DNA from: Apoderus coryli
Taxonomy: Eukaryota > Arthropoda > Insecta > Coleoptera > Attelabidae
NCBI GenBank assembly: GCA_911728435.2
Contig: OU452216.1
Span: 7,886,342 to 7,950,341 of the forward strand
DNA length: 64,000 nt
Direction of reading: 5' to 3'
Within the stretch, counting starts at the first letter, position 1. Every line of letters starts with the position of its first letter. The position numbers and the translations under genes were made by a program. This document shows, in pieces, positions 46,301 to 59,400 of this stretch. The notes beneath the pieces are model-generated. The model did not search any database. It saw only the letters and a list, made by a program, of their open reading frames with translations, and was not told the DNA's origin.

Positions 46301-49300
46301 ACCAGACTGTAAGGATGCAGTTTAAAAGATTTTAAAATCCATTATGCTGAAGTGCGATTTATTCATAAGTCTGAAGAAATGTCACTGACGCTTACATGAG
46401 GATTCGCTTCCACATACGCAAGAACGCTTAAAATATTATCTTCACTGCTAACTGGACGTCTTCTGAACGGGACTGGATCAACTCTTACACTTCCCGTTTC
46501 TCGTAAACGGACTGCTAACCGACGGAACACTTTTCTGCTATGGTGTCTTCGGTCAGGGTATTTAGCAGCATATTCTCGTTTATTTATTTGTCTCCATGCA
46601 TGGAAACTTCTCAATTTTGTTTCGTGGGTATCTAGATCTACCTCTTTTAACAAATTTTATGAAAGCTCTGCATTTTGGTAATTTTAATGGATCTTTCATT
46701 ATTTTTATTTGTTAAACTATCAGTTCAATAAAGTTTAAACCTATTTCTTTATTTCCCATGGCATTCTTGATCACGGAAAATTAAAGATACATGATTTTTC
46801 AACGAATTTTGGTGAACAACATTCTTTTGGCCATAACTCTCAAACGAATAAAGATTTTCCTGTGCGGTTTAGGACTTTTTTGTTGCAAATTCAATTTACT
46901 TTTTATTTTTGATAAAATATTTGTATCATTCCATTTAAGTTTTTAAAGAAAAATCAAAAAAACTTAGGCGATGCCTCAAAAAACAATTATGATTTAAAAT
47001 ATTTTTTTTCTTCATCAGCAAGACTTGAGTTCTTAAACAAAAATTATATTGATAAATTCGGTTAAGCCAAACCAAAGTTATACACATTATCATAGGTAAA
47101 ATTTCGTCCTTCCCTGCTGCCTTTATTTCAATCCTTACAATAAAAAGTGATACACCAAAAAGATGCCGAATCTCAGTAGCATTACCGTGGTAGTATTGTT
47201 TTTCTAACTTATATTGCGAAATTTTCAATAAAAATGCATTTTTCGCATTACTGTATCTATTACGCCCCCTAGCGGTATAGTTAGGAGCGAAAAAACTATT
47301 TCCAGCGATTTCCCATGGTGAATTTCCCTAAAAGAATTTTTTTCCCATTCTTTTACGACTATTATTTCCTGAGATATGCTACCTGTCCACCCTTAATGGA
47401 ATACCCGGTACAAACAGAGCAAATGACATGAAACATAAATTTTAATTTAGATCACTAATGGCACAGTTTGATAAGAAAGACAGCTACGACGGCATACCGG
47501 TTAATGCCTATTTCGCCGTTCTCGGCGATATGTCGAAAAATCCATCGGAAAAATGCTACTGCCCCACACCAGACACCTGTTTAAAAAGAGGAATGATGGA
47601 TCTGTACAAATGTAGCGGTGTACCAGTAATAGCCTCACTACCACACTTCTACGACGCTGATCCAAGTTATCTTCAAGGAGTCAGAGGTTTGCATCCCAAC
47701 AAAGCAGAACATGAGATTAAAATTTTGTTTGAATCCGTGAGTACTGACTACGTTGCATTAACATATTATTGAAGATCGATTTTGTGCTTACAGACCACTG
47801 GCAGTCCAGTTTATGCGAAAAAACGCTTACAGTTCAGCATGCCATTAGACCCCATTATCAAGATCGAACTGTTTAATAATTTTACGCCCACCATTTTACC
47901 AATATTTTGGATTGAAGAGGTAAATTTCATATGCACAACTAATAAAATACATCAAACTATTGCACTGTATTTTCTACTAAATGAGGTTATACAACTTTTG
48001 GATGATTTTAAATAAAGTCGCAATCCTCCAAAGTTGGGACAATGCCACAGAGCGTGAGTTCATCTGCGTACACTTCAAAGTTAACATTGATAATGTCCCC
48101 GAAAGCGTGTTGCTTGATAATAGCCCAAAGCCGCACGCCGAGGGCTATTATCCTTGAGCAACTCGCTTGAAGGATTCTCTATACAAAATTTTGAGTATTT
48201 ATCAAGGCCCAAGGAGTATTCGATACAAAATGTATTAGTTTTAATCAAACAAATATTATTAATTTTTATGTAAAACTACAGTTGTGAAAAGTACAATTGG
48301 TAAATGTTAAATTGGAAGAAGAGTTTGCTGAAGTTGAGAGATTGTTAATTTCCACTGTTGAAGAAATTCCTCGCATGGTGTTGCTTATTTCACCATGGCG
48401 TTCTTGGTTAATATTCAAGTACGGTTTAATGGAATTAGAGCTGCTATGTCCTGTTATTTTTATTAATTGCTGTTCAGGAATTCCTTTATTTGCCAAATGG
48501 CTAACTGCAGTTGATCTGTTCGAATGATTGGATATCTTTTTACACTTAGTGTCCAAACAAATAGCTTGCGCGTATGATTTGGTCCACATATTAATTGTGT
48601 TCTTGCCTACAGGTATATTGTCAAACCATGTGTCACTTTCGGATTTCCAGAAACGATTTGGCCTCAAGAATAGGCGACTGGAAGTAATATTTTTCCCCAT
48701 TTTGGACAATAATTTATGGAATAACCGAACAGGGTTCGTTTGCAATATTTGGAACAAGCCACTTACTATTTGTACAACTTTTCGATCCTCCTTGGCATGT
48801 TTTACTGAATATTGGATTGTATTCAATTCTGTTGGTTGGCGTTCCATCATTATTTTTCTCAATCGTGAAATAATCTATAAGGCAATCAGCTGGTTCACCA
48901 GCTCACCAAGCTAACTCAACAGCTACAATATGGTAAAAAAAAATTTGTGAACCTTCTGGTGTACATTCATCCCATAATCCAATGATTCTAGCCAAATCAC
49001 TTGAACTCAAATTTGATGAATTGCATTTTCGTTTGTTTGGATCCTGCTGTAATCTTTTACGTTTTGCATTTCTTGCATCTCGCGCATTTTTGAATATCAC
49101 ACTGGTAAACGGGTCGAATACAATTTTGAAGTCATTGAAGTATTTTTCCTGGAGTAGCCTACTCGTAGTATTCCAAATTGATTTTACAGTTGCTTCTTTA
49201 TATTCAGTTCCGTCAGCTTTTCTCATATTTACCGCATAATCTTTCAATATATTAGACAAATTATGCAAACTCGTTTCAGCATTCAGTTCGTATTCTCTGG

Positions 49301-49884
49301 TCGCACAAAACTCGAGAAATATTGTCCATATATATATTTTTGATTTGATTTTTGCATCGTTAGATGCAATACCAAATCTTCACGACATTTTTAAACCAGT
49401 TGTCAGTTTGACGTTTAATTAATTTTTAATAAAAAAAACACCAAACTGAAAACACCACATGCAGGGTATTATCGCTGTAATCCAGATGTTATTGGATGAA
49501 ATTTGACACATGAATTAAGTAATTTGATTGGTGACTATATTTAGTAAAAAATGATCATCGTACGACTTTCATTTTTTTCTCCAACAGGGGGTTGAGTTAA
49601 ACATAACTTACACCAAACAATTAAAAGACTTCTTTGGTTTGAAGCGCACAGTCAACATTGTTAAATACCTGATTCTGCTCGGATCACTTGGCGGCGTTTG
49701 CGCTGGCGGTTATTTGTTCTTCAAGCAAAACAGCGAAGCACAAATTACCCCAGTACATAAAATAGCCCCGACATCCGCCGAAATCACGAGTTCTGTGGAG
49801 AGATTTATGAATGGGCAGAACAACTTCGGCGAAGAAATACATCATGGTAGCAATGGAGTGAATGACGGTTATGGAAAGTATTGA
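43305..49884 (+). CDS. Sensory neuron membrane protein (CD36/SNMP family), gene 1
   Basis: Nine exons: 43,305-43,412; 43,946-44,103; 44,182-44,326; 44,398-44,527; 44,593-44,714; 44,937-45,148; 47,451-47,736; 47,794-47,919; 49,588-49,884. All junctions are in frame, giving 527 aa, the usual SNMP length. It has an N-terminal TM ([20 protein letters not shown]) and a large ectodomain. CD36-family landmarks are [30 protein letters not shown] and the Cys-rich [16 protein letters not shown]-terminal TM ([19 protein letters not shown]) and a short cytosolic tail follow. SNMPs move lipid pheromones to odorant receptors in insect sensory membranes; whether this is SNMP1 or another subgroup is not settled. 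TEs fill introns 1, 6 and 8. A tandem paralogue lies at 50,476-59,505. Confidence 0.93.
43430..43925 (+). pseudogene. LINE 3'-end fragment in SNMP intron 1
   Basis: C-terminal LINE sequence ([28 protein letters not shown]) spread over shifted frames, ending in a TTTATTTATT tail just before the exon 2 acceptor. Confidence 0.7.
44814..44873 (+). pseudogene. Partial duplicate of SNMP exon 6
   Basis: AAC GTC TTT AG precedes AAA AAT TCA ACT GAA GGC AAA GCA ATT, closely matching the start of exon 6 (KNATEGKAI) 123 bp downstream, including the acceptor and upstream bases. After about 60 bp similarity fades. A decayed local exon duplication. Confidence 0.7.
45172..47410. mobile_element. 2.2-kb foldback DNA transposon with mariner-type HTH gene, copy 1
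   Basis: The ends TACCGGGTATTCCATTAAGG and the exact inverse bound long inverted arms (about 45,172-46,040 and 46,590-47,410). Between them a minus frame (46,653-46,363) encodes a helix-turn-helix transposase N-terminus ([20 protein letters not shown], ending [16 protein letters not shown]). No DDE domain remains. It lies in intron 6 of SNMP gene 1. Copy 2 is at 50,672-52,922. Confidence 0.9.
48020..49548 (-). mobile_element. Crypton-type tyrosine-recombinase element, copy 1
   Basis: Minus-strand ORF from ATG near 49,390 to 48,266. The third codon is TGA where copy 2 has CGA, and a frame break near 48,900 splits the N-terminal part ([20 protein letters not shown]) from the recombinase domain. 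That domain keeps [13 protein letters not shown] (His-x-x-Arg box), [15 protein letters not shown] (GH and nearby Tyr), typical of Crypton/YR transposases. It lies in intron 8 of SNMP gene 1. It shares ends with copy 2 (60,083-61,370), starting ACTAAATATAGT. Confidence 0.88.
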
Positions 49885-49917
49885 ACAGTAGTGCTGGATT
49901 AGTTTAGGATAAGTAGG

Positions 49918-49970
49918 AATCACATATTTCGAGGGTTTATATATACCCCTATCATCAGTCACAGAATTAA
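49918..49970 (-). ncRNA. Degenerate hammerhead ribozyme, third family
   Basis: CTGATGA, stem II GGGG/ACCC type and CGAAA are kept. The segment after GAAA (TATGTG) no longer fits the stem III/GUH pattern. It is related to 23,183-23,233 and lies 35 bp past the SNMP gene 1 stop, on the opposite strand. Confidence 0.4.
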
Positions 49971-50475
49971 AACTAAATTTAATATACTATAAACAGAAAG
50001 AGGACAAAATCAATGTTTTTTTGTCATACGCATCAGTTTGCTACAATGATAAGTGAATTTTACATGGGTCAACTTGTATAATAATAACCTAGTTTAGAAT
50101 AAAACATAGCTTTAAGTTTAATATAACAAATCAAATTCTAATTATAAGGATATTTAGTGAACGAGTATAATAGCGATTCGAGATTGTGATTATAGGCAAC
50201 TGGCTATTAATGTAACTTACTTCTATATCCTACTTTACTGTACTTAATGATTATTTAGTTAATGACCATCTTTTTCTATTCAATAATTCATAGTTCGGAT
50301 TGACATTAACCTTCGAAATGTCATCTTCTCTCGCACGATTGTTTTTTGTTTCTAATTAATTAAATAGTAATGAATTTAATCTAAACAGTAATTTTGTAGT
50401 CTCTCTCTGCACATTAAAACAGACGTTGCACAATAATTTTATTATAGAAAATATTTTTCTTGATCTAACATTGCG

Positions 50476-53400
50476 ATGTGGTCTGCGATAAAGCTTATAA
50501 TCGGTGGATCTGTCTGTGCTGCATTCGGTGTGGTTATGAAGATGGGTTTGTTTGAATCTATGGTGGAATTTGGCATTAAAGATGTAAGTCGTGTAATTTT
50601 TGTTAACATTGTGTAGTAGTTTAAATATATTCCTTTCTGTTTCTTGACACCCCGTTTTATTTATTAAAATATACCGGGTATTCCATTAAGGGTGGACAGG
50701 TAGCATATCTCAGGAAATAATAGTCGTAGGACAATGGGAAAAAATTCTTTTAGGGAAATTCACCATGGGAATTTGCTGGAAATAGTTTTTTAGTTCCTAA
50801 CTATACCGCTAGGGGCGTAATAGATACAGTAATGCGAAAAATGTATTTTTATTGAAAATTTCGCAATATAAGTTGGAAAAACAATACTACCATAGTAATG
50901 CTACTGAGATTCGGCATCTTTTTGGTGTATCACTTTTTATTGTGCGGCTTGAAATAAAGGCAGCAGGGAAGGACGAAATTTTACCTATGATAATGTGTAT
51001 AACTTTGGTTTCGCTTACCCGAATTTATCAATCTAATTTTTGTTTAAGAACTCAAGCCTTGCTGATGAAGAAATCATAATTGTTTTTTGGGGCTCCGCTA
51101 GGTGGCGATATTCGCCTCGCCTAAGGTTTTTTTCATTTTTCTTTAAAAACTTAAATGGAATGATACAAATATTTTATCAAAAATGAAAAGTAAATTGAAT
51201 TTGCAACAAAAAAGTCCAAAACCGCACAGGAAAATCTTTATTCGTTTGAGAGTTATGGCCAAAAGAATGTTGTTCACCAAAATTCGTTGAAAAATCATGT
51301 ATCTTTAATTTTCCGTGATCAAGAATGCCATGGGAAATAAAGAACTAGGTTTAAACTTTATTAAACTGATAGTTTAACAAATAAAAATAATGAAAGATCC
51401 ATTAAAATTACCAAAATACAGAGCTTTCATAAAATTTGTTAAAAGAGGTAGATCTAGATACCCATGAAACAAAATTGGGAAATTTCCATGCATGGAGACA
51501 AATAAATAAACGCGAATATGCTGCTAAATACCCTGACCGAAGACACCATAGCAGAAAAGTGTTCCGTCGGTTAGCAGTCCGTTTACAAGAAACGGGAAGT
51601 GTAAGAGTTGATCCAGTCCCGCTCAGAAGACGTCCAGTTAGCAGTGAAGATAATATTATAAGCGTTCTTGCCTATGTGGAAGCGAATCCTCATATAAGCG
51701 TCAGTGACATTTCTTCAGACTTAGGAATAAATCGCACTTCAGCATAATGGATTTTAAAATCTTTTAAACTGCATCCTTAGAGTATGGTTTTACAGCAGGC
51801 ACTTTCAGATGCCGATATTGACAAGAAGCGCCTATAGACTTTTGTTATTGGCTGAGAAATATGTGCACGGAAAACCCGCAATTTCTCTCACAGATATTAT
51901 GGACTGAGCCATTTTTTCTAGTTGTGGTAGTGTTAATTTACACAATACGCATTATTGGTCACAAACAAATCCTTATTGGATGCCGGAAGTTGACCATCAA
52001 AGTAGATAGAGTGTAAACGTGTGGTATGGAATCGTAGTCAGGGTATTTAGCAGCATATTCGCGTTTATTTATTTGTCTCCATGCATGGAAATTTCCCAAT
52101 TTTGTTTCATGGGTATCTAGTTCTACCTCTTTTAACAAATTTTATGAAAGCTCTGCATTTTGGTAATTTTAATGTATTTTTCATTATTTTTATTTGTTAA
52201 ACTATCAGTTTAATAAATTTTAAACCTATTTCTTTATTTCCCATTGCATTCTTGATCACGGAAAATTAGAGATACATGATTTTTCAACGAATTTTGGTGA
52301 ACAACATTCTTTTGGCCATAACTCTCAAACGAATAAAGATTTTCCTGTGCGGTTTTCAACTTTTTTGTTGCAAATTCAATTTACTTTTCATTTTATAAAA
52401 AATAAAATATTTGTATCATTCCATTTAAGTTTTTAAAGAAAAATCAAAAAAACCTCAGGCGATGCAAATATCGCCATCTAGCGGAGCCCCAAAAAAACAA
52501 TTATGATTTAAAATATTTTTTTTCTTCATCAGCAAAGCTTAAGTTCTTAAATAAAAATTAGATTGATAAATTCGGTTACGCCAAACCAAAGTTATACACA
52601 TTATCATAGGTAAAATTTCGTCCTTACCTGCTGCCTTTATTTCAAGCCGCACAATAAAAAGTGATACACCAAAAAGATGCCGAATCTCAGTAGCATTACT
52701 ATGGTAGTATTGTTTTTCCAACTTATATTGCGAAATTTTCAATAAAAATACATTTTTCGCATTACTGTATCTATTACGCCCCTAGCGGTATAGTTAGGAA
52801 CTAAAAAACTATTTCCAGCAAATTCCCATGGTGAATTTCCCTAAAAGAATTTTTTCCCATTGTCCTACGACTATTATTTCCTGAGATATGCTACCTGTCC
52901 ACCCTTAATGGAATACCCGGTACAAATTAACTAATCGGTAAGTTTATACCAAAGTAAACAACTTCAAAGTTGGATTTCTGCTGTGAGGGTAATGATGTGA
53001 TCGACGCTGAGATTGTTTTGCAACAATCCCATCGATACACAAAGGAACATTGGGTTTTTGAAAGCGAACAGACTCTGAAGAAGAGGAGAATAATGAAATA
53101 CGATAAGTCATTCATTGAAAATCTTCTCTACGATTTGTCTCGATGGAGCAGCATTCGTATAATGTTTATCAAGATATTGTTTTTTAAAATTCGTATTTCT
53201 TTTTAATTGAAGCGGTCTGAATTGTTGTTGTTGGAAAGGTTTTTTTAAAATAAGAGACAAAGAAATGTAAAAGAAAATTGATTGAATTGAAATTCATGTA
53301 AAATAATTGTTTTCAGCAAACAGCCTTAAAAGCAAAAAACGAAATTCACGACATCTATTTGAAATTACCATTTTCATTAGATTTTCAAATATACATGTTT

Positions 53401-56400
53401 AATGTTTCCAATGCAGAGGAGGTTATGAATGGATCCATACCAGTTTTGAGTGAAATTGGACCTTACTGTTATGAGTAAGTACCTGGATACAGATTAAACA
53501 ACATTGTTCAAATCGAAATTGGGTAAAATCAAAAATAATACATCATCACTTTCGTTTATTTTAGTGAATACGTAGAAAAAGTTAATGTCGTTGAGGATGA
53601 AGATGAAGATACGTTAACATATACCGGATATACTGTTTATCTGTTTAATAAAAGTCGATCTGGAAGACGAAGTGATACAGATTATGTTACAATACTTCAT
53701 CCGTTCATTGTGGTAAGTGGTATAATCACCTGCTATTTAACGATTTAACTGATTTTATATTTCGGGATTAGAGAACAAAAGTATTCCCCATGAAGATCTA
53801 TATTTCATATGCAAAAATTTCTAAGTATCCTCCATGGTTTTCGGGTGATATTGTTCGCAGCATCAAATTGAAGTCTAAACTATGGAAAAAATATAAAACA
53901 TCCGGGGATCCTCAATTTTTTAATGATTTTAGAGTTCTGCGTCACAATATAAAAACTGAGGTGAGTTCCTCTTACAGGGTGTACTTGCGTGATGCTGAGC
54001 GTAGATTGAGTAGTGATCCTAACAAGTTTTGGTCTTTTGTCAATTCCAAAAGCAAATCTGGGCGATTGCGTGGTAATATGACTTACAATGGTAATAATAT
54101 TGATGATCCGCAGGAGCTTGTCAATAAATTTGCGGAATTTTTCAACACATCATACGTTGCATCTCAGGCATTTGATATTGATCAGGGATTGATTGATGTT
54201 GTGAATGTGTCTCATTTACCGGATCGTGTGATTACTGAGACGGAGGTCTATGGAGCTTTGAGAAGGTTAAAAGCTAAATTTACATCGGGTCCTGATGGTA
54301 TACCATCTTTTGTAAATAGGGATTGTGCCACTGTGTTTGCTAAACCATTGTGTACAATATTCAATGTTTCTTTGCGATCGTGTAGTTTCCCCTCTGATTG
54401 GAAATCTTCTAGAGTAACGCCGGTTCATAAGAAGGGAGATAAACAGGATATTTCAAATTATAGACCAATTTCCATACAGTCGTATTTTTCTAAAGTTTTT
54501 GAATTTGTGCTCCATGATATTATTATGAGCCATGTTAGGCGTCAGATTTCATCGGTACAACATCGCTTTTTTCCCGGTCGTTCTACGTCAACTAATTTAT
54601 TGATTTTAACACACTTTTTAACTGAGCGACTTGATAACGGGGGTCAGGTAGATGTAATCTACACAGATTTTTCTAAAGCCTTTGATAGACTTGATCATGG
54701 TATTCTACTGCGTAAACTGTGTCGTTATCTTATAATTTACTGCTGCTTTTGAAGTCGTATCTGAAGGATAGATTTCAGTATGTGGAAAGTCGAGGATTTC
54801 TTTCCGCAAATTTTAAACTGTCATCTGGTGTTCCCCAGGGCTCTGTCCTTGGACCATTGTTGTTCCTGTGGTTTGACAAATAGTTCGTTATTATATGCTG
54901 ACGATTTCAAAGTCTATTCTGTCATTAATAGTACTGAAGATTGTTTTTATCTTCAGGACGATTTAAATGTTGTATATGAGTGGTGTGTCCGTAATAATCT
55001 TTATCTGAATATTGATAAATGTTTTAGTGTTTCCTATACACGGAAAATAAACCCTGTCAAATTTTCATATTGTATAAATAATAGTCCATTAACAACTTGT
55101 GATGAGTTTAAAGATTTAGGTGTTTGGTTTGATGGTAAACTGAGCTTTACTAATCATTACAATAATATAGTTTCAGCATCCTATAGATCTCTGGGTTTTA
55201 TTGTGCGCAATTCGAAAGAGTTTCTGACACCTCAAACTCTCATTGTTCTTTTCAACGCATCTGTCAGATCTAAACTGGAATATGCATCTGTAGTATGGAA
55301 TCCTATGTATGCCATACATATGAATAATATTGAACGTATCCAGCGTCGTTTTGCCAAGTTTCTGTGGTTTCGGGTTGATGGGGTTTATCCATCAATTGGG
55401 TTTCCTCATGATATTCTGTTAAACCGTTTTAATCTAGTACCATTAAATACTCGGAGTGAATATTCCGCTCTAGTTTTGCTCTTTAAGATTATTAATGGAC
55501 TTCTTGACTGTCCAGAGTTATTAAGCCAGATTCCTTTTTGAGTCCCAAATCTACGTACACGTAATAACGGAATCGTATTTTACTTTCCGGCCCCGCGTAC
55601 TAATTTGTTGTTGCGTTCCCCTTTATATTTTATGTGCCATACTTGTAACTCTGTGTCCGAGCAAATTGATATTTTTAATTCAACTTTGTCTTGTATAAAA
55701 ATATATATTTCTTAGAATATAAATTTAGTGTTAGATATTAAGAATTTACTGTAATTTTTCCTACCCTTTAATTGGATTATTTATCTGTCTGGGCAGTGTA
55801 TCTTAAATAAATAAATAAATAAATAAATATACACTTTTGCATCCGTTTGAACCAATTGTCGAAGCACTTTTGCCACTCCAAAATATGCAGCAACCGCTTC
55901 TTCAGGTGTCGAAAATCGTTGACCTCTCAGTTTGTTTTTTCCCGTACGGGAATAAAAAGAAGTCATTCGGTGCCAAGTCAGGACTATATGGCGGATGACT
56001 CATCAAATCGATGTTTTGGGTCCTCAAAAATGCAGTTGTTTGAGCCGATTGAGCTCGCATTGACGTGGTGAAGAGTGATCCGTCTTCGGCGGTTGGTTTT
56101 CCTGATTTCTTGGAAGACAACTGGCAAACAAATGGTTGTGTACCACGCAGAATTGACTGTTCTAGTGGTACGGACATGTCCAGTTTTTCCGACCCTATAC
56201 CTAAGGCCGGCGCCAAGGTAGGGTCACAGACGCTTGATATAAAAAAATTACTACTACAACTAACAGTAGTTATACAATACGAAGACTGCCTTTCAGAGCG
56301 AAGATTAAACGTAGAATTTTACCTGTGGGACACCAACATCGGCCTAGCCAATTCCTAGGGAGTGACTCAGTGGGAAAACTTAATGCTTTAACGCTTATTA

Positions 56401-59400
56401 ACATTTTACCAGCTGTTTTTAGTGCATAATGTTAACAATATATGCTCTTTAAAATAAAATTTAAGGCCTCATACTTGAACATGGCGCCCAACGTGGCGGT
56501 TTTTTTTTAAACGAAATAAATTATCCATCATCAAAGTGGAGTGTCAGTTTCAAATAAAAGAAAACAAACAAAAACTTTCAGAGTCAACTCCACAAAAAGC
56601 TTTTAATTTAGTTCTATAAAGGAAACTAGTTTCGGCTCAACAAGCCATCATCAGTCCTACAATAAAGATAAAAACGAACGCATAAGAGAAAAAAATATAA
56701 ATAAATAAATAAAACGTACAACGGGCAACAAATGTATACATAAGTTCATAAGGTAAAAAACTTACCATTCTTACAAAAACATCCGCGTAGAAAAAATATC
56801 AAACATGAATACGAATAACATTACACGAAAACAAACACCTGTGTTGAGTAAATAAATAAAATAAGAATTTTAATGCATCCAAGACCAGATTCCGGTTTTT
56901 TTTTGTTATAATTAGATTAATGCTGATTTAGATGCACGTGAGTCTTAAGATTATAAGCTTTAACGTTTCGAGGTTTGGTTTTATGACTACGCGTTTTAAA
57001 AACCAAAAAAAAAATCAAGAAAATGTTACTCGATCTTTATCTAACAAAAACAAATCTATTGCTTTGATTATACAAGGGTTGCCTTTTATATTTCGGGATT
57101 AGAGAATAAAAACAAATATTATATTCCCCATGAAGATCTATGCACTTTTGCATGCGTTTGAACCAATTGTCGAAGCACTTTTGCCACTCTGATTGAGGTA
57201 TCTCAAGTCATTCGGTGCCAAGTCAGGACTATACGGCGGATGACTCATCAAATCGATGTTTGGGGTGCTCAAAAATGCAGTTGTTTGAGCCGATTGAGCT
57301 CGCATTGTCGTGGTGAAGAGTGATCACGAAATTCGTCTTGGAGTGAACTACGACCACGATTGAATTCACCATACCATCGATAAACACTGGTCCTTGATGG
57401 AGCTTCCTCAGCAAAAATTGAATTAAGTTCATCCATGCACTGTTGCTAAGTTAATCCACGTCGAAAGTAATTCCATTTGTGGGCCGAGATGAATCTTTTA
57501 AGTTACTGTAAACAACACAAATAGCGCTCGTATACGAGTACGTATAACCTCAAAAATGTACAACTTTACGATACACACACCAGGGTTTCCAAATCCGGAA
57601 ATATAAAAGGCAATTCCCGTAATTTGTTTCAGGGCATGGTAAACCAAGTGACCAGAGATTCCCCGGCCCTACTCTCGATAGTCAACAAAGCCATAATGGA
57701 AATTTTCCAAAGCAATCCATCTATTTACCTAACGGCTCGTGTGAAAGACATTCTCTTTGATGGTATACCCATTGATTGTAATGTGAAAGAGTTTCCAGGT
57801 AAAGCTGTTTGTTCCCAACTCAAACAACAACAAGGATTGAAAGTTAGAGACGATCCTAACGTATACTACTTCTCTATATTGGGATCGGTAAGGCATTAGG
57901 ATAATTGGGAATAGGGATTAGTAGATAAATCATCAGTTGATTCACAGCGAAATGCATCGGCTATGAGCAGAGTTAAAGTCGAGCGGGGCATTAGAAATTC
58001 AAAAGATTTGGGTAAAGTAACAGAGGTTAATAATGAAAAGTCATTAAGGTTATGGTCAACACAAGCATGCAATGATTTTAAAGGAACAGATGGATGGATA
58101 TTTCCGCCCCTGATGCAGGACGATGAGAATGTTACGACATTTTCTACAGAATTATGCAGGTTGGTCCCCACACATTCCTAAAGATGTTTAGCAAATTATA
58201 ATTCACCTACAGGAATATGGAAGCGAAGTTTGTGGAGAACGTGCAATATAAAGGATTGAATTTGCGAAAGTTTGAGGCTGATCTAGGGGATATGGAGCAT
58301 AATATCGAGGATAAATGCTACTGCTCCACACCAGACACCTGCCTCAAAAAAGGCATATTTGATTTGAGTAAATGCCTAGGCGTTCCATTATACGCCAGTT
58401 TGCCGCATTTTCTAAATGCTGATGCGATGTATTTGGAGCAAGTGCATGGATTAAATCCAACTCGGGACAATCATTCGATTAGGATTTTAATGGAACCGGT
58501 AAGTTTTAATTAAGCCACTTACTGAAGGTTATGATGAAGGCCAGTTCTCATTCTATAAGTTCCCTTCCTTACCAGAGAAGACAGAAATTTTGATTGTCTT
58601 TCAGCATGTCGTTTGGCATGTAGATGCGTTAGGATAGACAGCATTAGAACTCTATGATTAAAAATGTTATTTTTGATATACCCTGTATAGTAATCGTAAA
58701 TTTAGCATTTGAAATTCTATTTTCGACACAACCAGACGTTTTTATAAAGAATGACTTTTTCTTCTAAATCGACAAATAAAAAAGTTTTTCCTCTTCCAAA
58801 AAAATTGAAATATTAAAAAAACTGTCAGGTTTAGGTGAGATGTACCTTAATGAAAGTTAGGTTTATTTTGAACGGGAAATCCAAAAATATATTCATATAC
58901 AAGGCATTCCATTTAAAAAAACACAACTATGGTTCATTTCTTCTATTTGGGACACCCTGTATCGATGCACAATATTTTTAAAATGTAGTTCTAAATCATT
59001 TTTATCGAACCCATAAAATTTTATTAAACTAATAATTTTCTAGTTAACAGGTACCCCAATAGAAGCCAGAAAACGACTGCAATTTAATTTACCGATAGCA
59101 CCAAATTCAAAAATCACCATAATGCATAGTTTGCCAGAGACATTACATCCAATATTTTGGCTGGAAGAGGTAATCTACTCACTCAATCAATTATTTTAAA
59201 ATAGCAAAAACACCTTTTAGGGTCTCGATCTCGAAGGTCCACTGTTGGAAAAAATCAAGACGATCTTCTTGCTAGTAAAAATAGCTAACGTAACATTTTG
59301 GTTGGCGATGCTGATTGGACTTGTGACGTTAGGTTTCGGGACTTACGTCCATTTCCAGTACAATCAGAGGAATGTTACGCTGGCAGCAGTGCATGGTCCT

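Noticed and set aside
48297..48914. Two plus-strand ORFs (76 and 128 aa)
   Set aside because: Antisense shadows of the Crypton recombinase; the same shadows recur at 60,570-61,186 opposite copy 2.
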